A stretch of DNA of 64,000 nt, from the NCBI GenBank assembly GCA_964563505.1, contig CAZLXW010000004.1, forward strand, positions 1-64,000, in the 5' to 3' direction. The notes beneath the pieces were generated by a model. That model was not told where the DNA came from, did not search any database, and was given only the letters and a program-made list of their open reading frames with translations. Every line of letters starts with the position of its first letter. The stretch's first letter is position 1. The translations under genes were made by a program, and so were the position numbers. Source of the stretch: UBA1351 sp964563505 (lineage in GTDB: Bacteria > Bacillota > Clostridia > Lachnospirales > Vallitaleaceae). This document shows positions 26,347 to 35,287 of the stretch, in pieces.

Positions 26347-26419
26347 GCTCTTATGGCACAGTAGGTAGCGCGCATCCATGGTAAGGATGAGGTCACCGGT
26401 TCGAATCCGGTTAAGAGCT
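26347..26419 (+). tRNA. tRNA-Thr (anticodon GGT)
   Basis: A complete cloverleaf of 73 bases. The acceptor stem is GCTCTTA / TAAGAGC and the anticodon stem is CATCC / GGATG with loop ATGGTAA, giving anticodon GGT at 26380-26382. The T stem is ACCGG / CCGGT with loop TTCGAAT. The D stem GCAC / GCGC has one A-C mismatch. The 3' CCA is not encoded (the sequence continues TCAAGG), so it must be added by the nucleotidyltransferase. Confidence 0.95.
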
Positions 26420-26420
26420 C

Positions 26421-26448
26421 AAGGAATCTCGAAAGAGATTCCTTTTTT
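26421..26448 (+). terminator. Intrinsic terminator after tRNA-Thr
   Basis: A ten-base-pair perfect stem, AAGGAATCTC / GAGATTCCTT, with a GAAA loop and a continuing T run. It begins one base after the tRNA and also ends the sigH operon. Its left flank is A-poor, so it probably acts mainly on the plus strand. Confidence 0.93.
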
Positions 26449-26555
26449 AATTTTGTTTAAAATCAGTTATGCTTTTTTAGCTGTAGAGATATATTGAATA
26501 TTTAACGGAAAAGGGTTAAAAAGTTCGATGCTAACAGTCGTAGCAGACTTGATTT

Positions 26556-28754
26556 TTACCATTTTTTTTTTGCATGGTAGAGAAAAGCATCTGCGCGATT
26601 GGTTAATTCATAGACAGATATTGGCTTATTGGAAGAAGCTAGTCCGATGCTGATGGTAATGTCAAGATCCAGTTTTTTTTCATCCTGATGAATGGATATA
26701 GGTTCATTGCGAAAAGTAGATAATATGTCATGTGCCAAACGATGAATAGCCTCAGGGTCTAAGCTGTGATGAAGAATAATAAATTCCTCGCCACCATATC
26801 GTCCGATGAAGCTGTCCTTGTTTAGGAGTCCGATAATACGTTCAACCATGACTTTAAGAACAATATCACCGATAATATGTCCATTCTTATCGTTGACTTG
26901 CTTGAAATCATCAATGTCAATCATGATGACAGAAATGGTTTCAAGGGAGTTCTTTGTTGCGCTTATGTCTTCAGCAAGTTCAAAGAAATAACGACGATTA
27001 TATGCAATGGTTAAGGCGTCATATTGGGCCTGGAGATTAACCTTGTTAAATAATTTGGTGTTGTATAAAGTGATTGCAATCTGAGAAGCAAAGTCTTCAA
27101 TTGTTTCCTGTGTTATGTTATCAAGGGCAACTGTGGTTGCTGAAGTCAATAAAACAAAACCTATAGGTTGATTCAAACTAATGAGAGGAATCAGATAAAG
27201 GCTTGTTGGTTTATGATTAATATACTGAATGCAAGTATTTAATATTCCATCTTCAAAGGGAAGTGGCATATCATCCTCTTTAAGAATGAGGGTATTAAGT
27301 TCATCGAATTCAGACAGGGTCAATTCTATAGAGTGGATTTTTTGACTGCTATTGCTGTAGATGTCACAAGCATGAAGATCTTGATCGAGGAGAACGACAA
27401 GACCTTCTTCAAAATCTGTAATACTATGGAACATATTCAGTAGATATTCAAAAATAATGTGGATATCCTGTGTTGATGAAATTTTTTTATGCATGTCATG
27501 TAAATGCTTTAGTAATCGACGCTTTTCAACTTCAATACCACGCAAATATTCAACAGTATTAAATTTTTCAGATAAGGCTAAACTAAATAATGCAATAAGT
27601 CCAATGACAGCAAGTTTAGGGGAAATCTCTGTAATAATGGTGTATGGCAGTAATTTAATTCCAGCCAATATGTTTAATGTATTTGCCCCTAAAAAAAACT
27701 GCCAAGCCAAGAGATAAATCATCTCAGTTCTGCTTTTCAATCCTTTTTGAATCAAGAATACGATGGAAAGAAGTAAAGTCAAGGATGCATTTAACATGGC
27801 AATATACACATTCATAGAACTTGATAAAAAGAAGATGGAAATAAGTGCTAGAAAGTGAGTGAAAAGAGCGAATTGATATACTCGCTTTTTTAATGGTTTG
27901 GTATTTGGAGGCGCCAAAAGATTAGCAGAGAAAACAATAAAACTTAAGCTAACAAGATTGATACTGACCGGGTTAGCCATTAAATCCCATTTTCCGTTAT
28001 TCGGCCAGAGATATTGGAATCCGAAACCATCCCAAGTACCTTGCATAAGAGCAAAGAATAGAATAAACAAAGAGAAGTATATATTGTTCCTGTCTTTTAT
28101 AGATAGTCCTAATATCAAATTGTAGATGAGCATGATAAAGACAGCCCCGTAAAATAAACCGTTGCCAAATAAATCTTGATGCAAGAAATCAGACCAGTCC
28201 TTATCATGCCATAAAGTAACCGGAAACTGGAGATAACTGTTGGTCTTTACTTGGAATATAACCGAATCAATTGTTTCAGTGTTATAGATAGGTATAAAAT
28301 AATTGCGGTGATTTATAGGTCGATGCGTGTAAGGATGGTTACGACCTACGACATAGGTATCAATAATCTGCTGGTCATGATTTAGTAGATAAACAGCTAT
28401 ATGATCAAGCTGAGGTTTTGCAATCTCAACGAGATGAATGGATTCCTTATCGGATTGGACAAAGTTATCGTAGGCATCACCACTAATCATGAACCAAAAG
28501 GTGTCGGTAGTCAGAGAACCGGCATAATCGGTATCTTTATAATGTTCAAAAGGAATGGTGCCTTGAGATAAGGCGTCAAAAAAAGACGAGGTATCCTCTT
28601 TCTGTGTACGATAAACAAGTAAGTTCTCGTAAAAAGAATAGCCTAATGTATCGGTTTCCAGAACCGATTTAAGTGGTATTTGAATGACTCCTACAAGGAT
28701 TGTGATGAGCCACAAGGATAGGCTTGCAATAAGTAACATTTTCTTTTGTTTCAT
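26556..28754 (-). CDS. 7TM sensor diguanylate cyclase (7TMR-DISM/GGDEF)
   Basis: A 732-residue membrane protein. An N-terminal transmembrane helix is followed by an extracellular beta-rich domain (7TMR-DISM extracellular type), seven transmembrane helices (about residues 185-400), a short coiled coil, a GAF-like domain (about 430-570) and a C-terminal GGDEF domain with the active motif RYGGEEF. The product of such domains is cyclic di-GMP. The inhibitory RxxD site is missing: the four residues ending six positions before GGEEF read NKDS. Start ATG 28754 follows AGGGG. The longer frame to 28799 overlaps a TATAAT on this strand and is less likely. It is the only gene here making c-di-GMP with an intact motif. 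Confidence 0.92.
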   Translation of the reverse strand: MKQKKMLLIASLSLWLITILVGVIQIPLKSVLETDTLGYSFYENLLVYRTQKEDTSSFFDALSQGTIPFEHYKDTDYAGSLTTDTFWFMISGDAYDNFVQSDKESIHLVEIAKPQLDHIAVYLLNHDQQIIDTYVVGRNHPYTHRPINHRNYFIPIYNTETIDSVIFQVKTNSYLQFPVTLWHDKDWSDFLHQDLFGNGLFYGAVFIMLIYNLILGLSIKDRNNIYFSLFILFFALMQGTWDGFGFQYLWPNNGKWDLMANPVSINLVSLSFIVFSANLLAPPNTKPLKKRVYQFALFTHFLALISIFFLSSSMNVYIAMLNASLTLLLSIVFLIQKGLKSRTEMIYLLAWQFFLGANTLNILAGIKLLPYTIITEISPKLAVIGLIALFSLALSEKFNTVEYLRGIEVEKRRLLKHLHDMHKKISSTQDIHIIFEYLLNMFHSITDFEEGLVVLLDQDLHACDIYSNSSQKIHSIELTLSEFDELNTLILKEDDMPLPFEDGILNTCIQYINHKPTSLYLIPLISLNQPIGFVLLTSATTVALDNITQETIEDFASQIAITLYNTKLFNKVNLQAQYDALTIAYNRRYFFELAEDISATKNSLETISVIMIDIDDFKQVNDKNGHIIGDIVLKVMVERIIGLLNKDSFIGRYGGEEFIILHHSLDPEAIHRLAHDILSTFRNEPISIHQDEKKLDLDITISIGLASSNKPISVYELTNRADAFLYHAKKKW

Positions 28755-28797
28755 AATAAATCCCCTAAACGATTGCTTATGCGCTATTTCTACCTCC

Positions 28798-28803
28798 ATT
28801 ATA
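28798..28803 (-). promoter_or_regulatory. Possible -10 box of the diguanylate cyclase gene
   Basis: TATAAT on the minus strand 44 bases upstream of the chosen start. A weak TGGAAT is 17 bases before it. If it is used, the ATG at 28799 would lie outside the transcript, which supports the start at 28754. Confidence 0.4.
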
Positions 28804-28849
28804 GTACATAAGCACTATTTATTCCATGCTTTTTTTTGTAAAGAGCATT

Positions 28850-28878
28850 TTGGCAGTTTCCCAAATAAGGTGTATAAT
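28850..28878 (+). promoter_or_regulatory. Promoter for the aldolase gene
   Basis: TTGGCA at 28850-28855 and TATAAT at 28873-28878 with a 17-base spacer, 37 bases before the ATG of the aldolase gene. Confidence 0.85.
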
Positions 28879-28915
28879 ATAGGAGTAACAGTTAATATTA
28901 TACGGAGGTGTTTAT

Positions 28916-29803
28916 ATGGATATGGTACAATTTGAACGAATGAAAAAAGATAGTGGCTTTATTGCAGCCCTTGATCAGAGTGGCGGTAGTACTCCCAAAG
29001 CACTTGCAACTTATGGAATTACTCAAGAAGCATATACCAATGAAGAAGAAATGTTTCACTTGGTTCATGAAATGCGTTCAAGGATTATGAAAAGTCCGCA
29101 TTTTACACAAGATAGAATTCTTGCAGCCATTCTTTTTGAAAAGACCATGGATATGAAAGTTGATGATAAATATTCTGCAGATTACCTTTGGCATGAGAAA
29201 GGAATCGTACCGATTTTGAAAGTAGATAAAGGTTTAGCTGATTTGGAAAATGGCGTTCAGCGAATGAATCCGATGCCAAATCTTGATGATTTACTTTTTC
29301 GCGCCAAAGAGCGTCATATTTTTGGAACGAAGATGCGATCAGTCATAAAAGAAGCGAATGAAATTGGTATAAAAGCAGTGGTTAAGCAACAGTTTGAAAT
29401 TGGTAAGATTATTTTAGATGCAGGTTTTGTACCTATTATCGAACCTGAAGTCGATATACATGCACCAAATAAAGAAGAAGCGGAAGTGATTTTGAAAAAA
29501 GAATTGCTTCATCATTTGACAGAATTAGATCCAAAATATCAGGTTATGCTAAAGCTTACGCTACCTGAGGTGGATAATTTTTATGAAGAAGTCATTAATC
29601 ACCCCAATGTCCTTAGGGTTGTTGCATTATCCGGAGGATATTCTAGAGAAGAGGCCAATGAAAAACTAAGTCGTAATCATCAGTTGATTGCAAGTTTTTC
29701 AAGGGCATTATCGGAAGGATTAAATGTAAAGCAAAGTGATGAGGAATTTAATACCATGCTTGATCATTCAATTCAATCGATTTATAACGCATCCATCACA
29801 TAA
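28916..29803 (+). CDS. fda: Class I fructose-1,6-bisphosphate aldolase
   Basis: A 295-residue Schiff-base aldolase of the type found in Staphylococcus and other Gram-positives. It splits fructose-1,6-bisphosphate into two triose phosphates in glycolysis. Family features are ALDQSGGSTPKALATYG near the N-terminus, VKQQFEIGKIIL, IIEPEVDI and VMLKLTLP with the likely Schiff-base Lys, followed by the phosphate-binding VVALSGGYSREEA. Start ATG 28916 follows GGAGGTG. It stands behind its own good promoter and may be co-transcribed with the next two genes. Confidence 0.94.
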   Translation: MDMVQFERMKKDSGFIAALDQSGGSTPKALATYGITQEAYTNEEEMFHLVHEMRSRIMKSPHFTQDRILAAILFEKTMDMKVDDKYSADYLWHEKGIVPILKVDKGLADLENGVQRMNPMPNLDDLLFRAKERHIFGTKMRSVIKEANEIGIKAVVKQQFEIGKIILDAGFVPIIEPEVDIHAPNKEEAEVILKKELLHHLTELDPKYQVMLKLTLPEVDNFYEEVINHPNVLRVVALSGGYSREEANEKLSRNHQLIASFSRALSEGLNVKQSDEEFNTMLDHSIQSIYNASIT

Positions 29804-29839
29804 ATAATAGATATTCAGTTATAGAAAAGGAGTGATTAG

Positions 29840-30217
29840 GTGGCAATGCATAGTTGGTTAACATATAAGAATTGGGCGGTTATCGGAGCGACAACAAATA
29901 TCAATAAATTTGGAAGCAAAATTTTTAATAGATTGATTGATGCTGGATACAATGTAACCCCCATAACCCCAAATCATGATGAAGTCGAAGGGATAAGAGC
30001 ATATTCGTCGATTAAGGAATTGGAATTTGTTCCCGATGTTGTGAATTTTGTGGTTAATCCACGGATTGGAATGCGGGTATTAGATGACTGTATTGAACAA
30101 GGGGTCAAGCGTATATGGCTACAACCAGGAACAGTAAGTAAAGCATTGGTTGAAAAAGCGGAAAATGCCGGTATTGAAGTCGTAGAGCATTGTGTTTTAG
30201 TTGCACTAAATGAATAG
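29840..30217 (+). CDS. CoA-binding Rossmann-fold protein (YccU-like)
   Basis: A 125-residue single-domain protein of the CoA-binding family. The Rossmann start reads WAVIGATTNINKFGSKIFN, followed by VTPITPNHDEVEG, VDVV-type strands (VPDVVNFVVNP) and the end WLQPGTVS with VEHCVLVAL. Relatives are stand-alone versions of the CoA-binding domain of succinyl-CoA synthetase, and their role is unknown. The start is GTG 29840, seven bases after AAAGGAG. It is 15 bases before the next gene. Confidence 0.85.
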   Translation: MAMHSWLTYKNWAVIGATTNINKFGSKIFNRLIDAGYNVTPITPNHDEVEGIRAYSSIKELEFVPDVVNFVVNPRIGMRVLDDCIEQGVKRIWLQPGTVSKALVEKAENAGIEVVEHCVLVALNE

Positions 30218-30232
30218 GTAAGGAGTGATTAC

Positions 30233-30469
30233 ATGAAAACAATGACATGTAGGCAACTTGGTGGAGCTTGTGACAAGGAATTTCATGCGGAGACATTTGA
30301 AGAAATGGCTGAGTTAAGCAAAAAACATGGTATAGAAATGTACGAAAAGCAAGATAAAGCTCATCTAAAAGCCATGGAAGAAATGAAAACCATGATGAAA
30401 GATCCTGTTGCGGTTAAACAATGGTACGAGCTTAAACGAGAAGAATTTGAAGAAGCCATGGAAGAATAA
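30233..30469 (+). CDS. DUF1059-like small protein
   Basis: A 78-residue acidic protein beginning MKTMTCRQLGGACDKEF with two Cys. It then has a helical stretch with FEEMAELSKKHG and a charged C-terminus. This is the pattern of small DUF1059 proteins, whose function is unknown. AAGGAG lies ahead of ATG 30233. It is probably the last gene of the fda operon because a strong hairpin terminator follows. Confidence 0.8.
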   Translation: MKTMTCRQLGGACDKEFHAETFEEMAELSKKHGIEMYEKQDKAHLKAMEEMKTMMKDPVAVKQWYELKREEFEEAMEE

Positions 30470-30485
30470 TCAATCAAATACTTGT

Positions 30486-30529
30486 GGTGCTATAGGTAGT
30501 ATAGTTTATAACCTATAGTACCTTTTTTT
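30486..30529 (+). terminator. Intrinsic terminator after the fda operon
   Basis: A twelve-base stem, GGTGCTATAGGT with ACCTATAGTACC (one G-T wobble), a 13-base loop and seven T (30523-30529). Confidence 0.9.
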
Positions 30530-30624
30530 GTAGAGTCAAGAGAACGTTCAAAATAGCATATGAATATAATATAATATTTGGTATAATATAAATCAAGTCT
30601 AATCAAAAAGTGGGAGAATGGAGA

Positions 30625-33072
30625 ATGTCTAGATTTCGTCAAATAATCATAAAACACGTCAAATTAGTAGGTCTTATCGTAGTTGTTGCTATAATAAGTA
30701 TATTAATTATATTGAATATAGTAAGTCGATCTTTTGATGCCACAATATTGAATGAAGATTATGCCAAAGAACATATTAGAGAATTAAGCTTTGAAACGTA
30801 TCAAGGCCGTCTTGCCGGAAGCAAGGAAAATATTCAAGCGCTTTTATACATTAAGGAGCATTTTGAATCAAACAAAATCCAGGGTGGTGGGGATAATGGC
30901 TCTTATTTTCAAGAGTTTTCGACAATTATACCTCATATTGATGAATCCCCGATGTTTCAGATACCGAGTCAAAACACAAATACATCCAAAGAATTTATCA
31001 TGTATCAAGATTATGTTGCACTACCTTCTTTTGATGGAGGCGGTGTTGATTATAATGGAGATTTATTACTGCTAGGAACGAATCTATTTAGAATTGACCC
31101 GACATTACTCGAGGGTAAGATGGTTGTCATTGAAGGCGATGTTATCAATCCAAAGTGGATTGACTATGTTAAAAGTAACAAGGGATTAGGTATTATTTGT
31201 TGTGCGGATGCCAACCTTTATGGTGGTAATAACCTTTATGAACGTCAAAAAAGTATAAGTATTCAAGGAAAAACAGGAGAATCTATTTTTGTAAGTTATT
31301 TATCAAAAGAACGCTATCTTGACCTTATAGATTTAGTGGGTGGAGAAATCTCAAAAGATATGACAAATCCTAGCGTCGTGGAGGATGTTAAGATTAAGGT
31401 GACTATTGATTATCCAATTGTTGAGACATCAAATATTATGGGCGTTATTGAAGGTAAGGAGAATAGTGATCGTGTTTTAATGATTACTGCAAATATTGAT
31501 GGCCTGGGCACCGGAATGAATCAACAGTATTTTCCAGGTGCAAATAACCAAACATCCGGCTTGGCAGGAATGTTGGAATTAGCTAGAGTTTTATCTGTTC
31601 AAGAGAGTTTGCCCTATAAAAGAATTGTATTTGTTGGATTTAACGCATCTCAACAACAAAATTCCGGAGCAAGATACTATATCAATAATCCAATCTATTC
31701 ATTAGATAAAACGACGGTTATACATTTGGATTCGATAGGTCAAGAGTCTATTGAAGGAATCACCATTTCTTCGGATAATATAATAAGTAAAATTCTGAAA
31801 GATAAGGTTATTAATTTTGCCATCGATGCTGAAGTATTCGTAAAACAAGGGAATATTAATGGAGATACTAGCGGAGCCTTTGTCAATGAAGGCGTTCCTG
31901 CTTTAATGATTCATGATGGTAGCAATCAGCTAAACACATATGACGATACCATAGATAAGATTAGTAAAAATACCATGTTTAATGTGCTGTCTATCGTCAT
32001 CAATTATATTCAAAGGGATGTCTATCGAGTGAATACCATCGATTATTTATCGGGTCATGAATTTCTTGCCATAATTCTGGTGATTGGCCTTATGATTTTT
32101 AATATTGTCTTTGATATTCTTTATAAACGATATCCGACAAAGATTATTTTCGGTCAATCGATTGAGCTCCACTACTATAAACTTGTATTTGTTCTGATTC
32201 GAAAAACCCTCATGGTAACTCTACCGATTATTTTTGTGAGTTTTATGTTGGCTTTTCTCGTTAATATTAATCAAAATGCCGACATCCAATATATTAATCA
32301 AGAATGGACAAGTAACTTTTCCTTTTACCTTACATTGAAAAGAAGTATATTATATTTACGATCAATGTTTGATTTTAATACCCATCAAGGGTATACAGTA
32401 GGAAATGTTTTTGAGGTTATCTATACATCGAGTTTACTGAGCATAAAGTTAATAAGTGCATCTCTTGGGCTATCTGTGTTTATTGGAATCATACGGGGTA
32501 TGTATGAAGGATATCACGCCAAAAAAGGAGGGATTCGATCGCTTGGGACCTTAGTGTTTTTCTCAATACCTGATGTTTTGATTGTGTTATTAGGGGTAAT
32601 GACCTATACATTTATTGCTAAAAACTTTACTTATATTAAGGACAGCTTACCTCTTAAAGAATTTATATTTCCATTAATGACATTATCAATTATACCAACG
32701 GTATATATTTCTAGAATAACATATTTAACTATTATTGAAGAACTAAACAAAGAATATGTTAGGGCGGCCAAAGCATTAGGCTATTCAAAAATTAAGATTT
32801 TCAGGACGGAGATATTACCTGCTGTTATTTTTAAAGTTGTTGATTCATTACCTACAATTATGACAATGCTGCTTTCAAATATGATTATCGTCGAATATTT
32901 GTTTAATTATAATGGGATTGTTTATTACTTGTTGTATTTGTATAAGCGGCAAGATGTATATCGATTTGTCCCCATGGCCTTAACATTAGGGGTGATATAT
33001 AGCGGATTTGTCTATGGGATTGGTTTAGTTACTAAAGTAATTAATCCATTAAAAAGGGAGGCGAGACGATGA
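30625..33072 (+). CDS. M28-peptidase-like domain fused to DppB-type ABC permease
   Basis: An 815-residue protein. A transmembrane helix (about 14-36) leads to an extracellular domain (about 40-470) with the order of motifs of M28 aminopeptidases. It is followed by a second helix and a DppB/OppB-type permease (about 520-815) with its EAA loop (YVRAAKALGYSKIKIF, near 712). The zinc site is broken: the motif positions hold N290 instead of His, N308 instead of the bridging Asp, S342-Q343 instead of Glu-Glu and N437 instead of the last His. Only D292 and D369 remain. The domain probably binds a peptide without cutting it. ATG 30625 is preceded by GGGAGAA. The stop overlaps the next ATG (ATGA). Confidence 0.88.
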   Translation: MSRFRQIIIKHVKLVGLIVVVAIISILIILNIVSRSFDATILNEDYAKEHIRELSFETYQGRLAGSKENIQALLYIKEHFESNKIQGGGDNGSYFQEFSTIIPHIDESPMFQIPSQNTNTSKEFIMYQDYVALPSFDGGGVDYNGDLLLLGTNLFRIDPTLLEGKMVVIEGDVINPKWIDYVKSNKGLGIICCADANLYGGNNLYERQKSISIQGKTGESIFVSYLSKERYLDLIDLVGGEISKDMTNPSVVEDVKIKVTIDYPIVETSNIMGVIEGKENSDRVLMITANIDGLGTGMNQQYFPGANNQTSGLAGMLELARVLSVQESLPYKRIVFVGFNASQQQNSGARYYINNPIYSLDKTTVIHLDSIGQESIEGITISSDNIISKILKDKVINFAIDAEVFVKQGNINGDTSGAFVNEGVPALMIHDGSNQLNTYDDTIDKISKNTMFNVLSIVINYIQRDVYRVNTIDYLSGHEFLAIILVIGLMIFNIVFDILYKRYPTKIIFGQSIELHYYKLVFVLIRKTLMVTLPIIFVSFMLAFLVNINQNADIQYINQEWTSNFSFYLTLKRSILYLRSMFDFNTHQGYTVGNVFEVIYTSSLLSIKLISASLGLSVFIGIIRGMYEGYHAKKGGIRSLGTLVFFSIPDVLIVLLGVMTYTFIAKNFTYIKDSLPLKEFIFPLMTLSIIPTVYISRITYLTIIEELNKEYVRAAKALGYSKIKIFRTEILPAVIFKVVDSLPTIMTMLLSNMIIVEYLFNYNGIVYYLLYLYKRQDVYRFVPMALTLGVIYSGFVYGIGLVTKVINPLKREARR

Positions 33073-35273
33073 AAAAAATAAATATACCTCTACTACTTGG
33101 AAGCCTAATATTAATATTCATTATCGTTCTTATGGTCTTTCCGGATGTGATTGCGTCGAAGAGTCCTTATACTCTTCAACATATGCGCTTCTCAACGGAA
33201 AACAATCAGCTCCAAGTTGAGTCTGCCCCCTATCCACCATCAAAAGAGTTTTTATTTGGTAGTGATGATTTAGGGAGAGATATCTTTAGTTATATGGTTT
33301 ACGGAACAAGGCTCACTATTTTACTTGGCTTTTTTATGTCTTTAGGACAATTTCTGATTGCAATTCCCATGGCTATTATGGGAGGGTTTGGTCATAAAAC
33401 TTTTAAATCGATAATCCTACAAGGTAATGTCATCTTTTCAGCAATACCTGCTCTTCTTATAAGTATTATTATTTTACAGTTAGAATTTTTTGTAAGCTTA
33501 AACAAAGTCTATTCTATGTTAGCCTTTGTTTTGGTAATTACTTTTGTGGGATGGCCAAAACTGGGCAAGCTATTAATGGAACGGGTAGAAGCGATTAATC
33601 AACAACCATTTATTCGCGGAGAAGTAGCCATAGGTAAGCGTCGAAGTAAGATTGCCATTGAAAATGTGATTCCGCATTTAGTTCCTGAAATGCTAATATT
33701 GTTTTTTATGGAAATCGCTCGAAATCTGTCAATGATGATGCAATTAGGTGTTTTTGGTGTTTTTATAGGAAATCTCAAAATAATTAAAGACTCAAGTATG
33801 GGTCAATTATCCTATTATAATGTAAGTTTTGAACCTGAATGGGCAAGTATGTTAAGTACATCAAGAAACATGCTTGGAATTGCTCCATGGACAGTTTTGT
33901 TTCCTGCTCTTGCTTTTTTTATAAGTGTATTAGGCTTTAACTTATTTGGTGAAGGTCTACGGGAGATTCTTCAAAAAAGACAAGTTCGATTTATGTCAGC
34001 ACCAAAAAAAAAATTACGGCTTGATCGAATGATAGCGATTGGAATATTGATCATCTTATTTATTGTGTCTATCAATACCAAATCTTACAATTTTGAGTAT
34101 GAGAATCAATTGCTTGAAGACTTTGATCAAGTTCTTGTCGGATCAAAAGAAGCAAGAGAAACGGTTTTGCATATAGAAAATAAAATGCGAGAGCTTGGTA
34201 TAGTACCTATTCAAGATGGTGATTACAAAAAGCCATACGCAATAGGGAATGTATATCAACGATTAGCTCAAAGTATGAAGGCAAATATAGGTGATAAAAC
34301 ACTCGATTTGACTGAAAAGGTTGATTTTACAATCCTTTCCTTTGCAGATGATTTTATTGAAGGATATCTTTATGATGCGTCTAGAGAAGATTTATATACC
34401 ATAGAAGATTTTCAACGATTCCAAGATAAATTTATACTTATAGATACAAGATTTTATAATGATTCTTCAATAGAATTTATTATAAGTAATATTTCCAAGA
34501 ATGTTGCTGTAAAAGGATTTCTATTAGTAGAAAGCAATCAAGCTAAGTTTAATGAAGTCATGATTGATAAGAGGGAGAACGGCAATATTATATTAATCTC
34601 AAAAAGTATCGCAGAAATATTAACGCGTAATGAAAACAGTTTAATTACATTAACCTGTGAAACAAAAGAAAACCAAGGGCAAGGGATTAATGTTGTCGGT
34701 TTTTATGAAGGAAACGATACTTATCTCAAGGATGAAGTCATTGCCATAGGACTAAGTTATAACTATTTAGATGGTGAGGGACAAGATGTTCTTCAGTTTA
34801 ACTTAGAGCTCATGGAACGCCTATGTCAATTGGAAGGAAATAAACGGTCCTTTATATTTATGTTTTTAGACGGCACGCTGAGTGATCAATATCATGGAAT
34901 ATATACAATGGCGGATGACTTTCCTTATAGTCCGCAAAAAGTTAAAGCCTATATTGATCTAACAAGAATCCGAAGCAATACATTTGATACCATTGAGCTT
35001 AGTGTGGAACAAGCTCCTATAACAAGGCAGTTTGCATGGAGCCTAGGTCATCTTTTAAAAGAAAATGTAAATAAAAACGATATAGAAAATGCTCCCTTGA
35101 AATCAAATCAAGTAGGAATAGAATACTTTTATACAAATACCGATGCGGCCAACCAAATGTTTTGGCAAAGAGGAATTGCGTCAATTATCATAGGTACAAA
35201 AACAAGTGGTTCTAGAGACTTAGACGAAATAGGTCGTATTATTCTTGAAACAGTTAATAAAAATAATTATTAG
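33069..35273 (+). CDS. DppC-type ABC permease fused to M28-like domain
   Basis: A 734-residue protein with the mirror layout of the preceding one. Residues 1-310 are a DppC/OppC permease with the family motif FGSDDLGRDIFSYMVYGTRL, an EAA-type loop near 180-205 and the ending LGFNLFGEGLREIL. A further helix (about 318-338) carries the chain outside, where residues ~340-734 follow the M28 fold order: INVVGFYEG, IAIGLSYNYLDGEG, SFIFMFLDGTLSDQYHGIY and KAYIDLTRI. The metal ligands are even less conserved than in the neighbour, with no His-x-Asp and no Glu-Glu. It starts at the ATGA overlap with GGGAGGCG upstream. The two permeases would form the heterodimeric channel, with both extra domains on the outer face. 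Confidence 0.86.
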   Translation: MKKINIPLLLGSLILIFIIVLMVFPDVIASKSPYTLQHMRFSTENNQLQVESAPYPPSKEFLFGSDDLGRDIFSYMVYGTRLTILLGFFMSLGQFLIAIPMAIMGGFGHKTFKSIILQGNVIFSAIPALLISIIILQLEFFVSLNKVYSMLAFVLVITFVGWPKLGKLLMERVEAINQQPFIRGEVAIGKRRSKIAIENVIPHLVPEMLILFFMEIARNLSMMMQLGVFGVFIGNLKIIKDSSMGQLSYYNVSFEPEWASMLSTSRNMLGIAPWTVLFPALAFFISVLGFNLFGEGLREILQKRQVRFMSAPKKKLRLDRMIAIGILIILFIVSINTKSYNFEYENQLLEDFDQVLVGSKEARETVLHIENKMRELGIVPIQDGDYKKPYAIGNVYQRLAQSMKANIGDKTLDLTEKVDFTILSFADDFIEGYLYDASREDLYTIEDFQRFQDKFILIDTRFYNDSSIEFIISNISKNVAVKGFLLVESNQAKFNEVMIDKRENGNIILISKSIAEILTRNENSLITLTCETKENQGQGINVVGFYEGNDTYLKDEVIAIGLSYNYLDGEGQDVLQFNLELMERLCQLEGNKRSFIFMFLDGTLSDQYHGIYTMADDFPYSPQKVKAYIDLTRIRSNTFDTIELSVEQAPITRQFAWSLGHLLKENVNKNDIENAPLKSNQVGIEYFYTNTDAANQMFWQRGIASIIIGTKTSGSRDLDEIGRIILETVNKNNY

Positions 35274-35287
35274 AAGGGGGTCATATA

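Noticed and set aside
30625..33072. Active membrane-bound M28 aminopeptidase
   Set aside because: Four of five metal ligands and the catalytic Glu are substituted, so I describe the domain as peptidase-like only.
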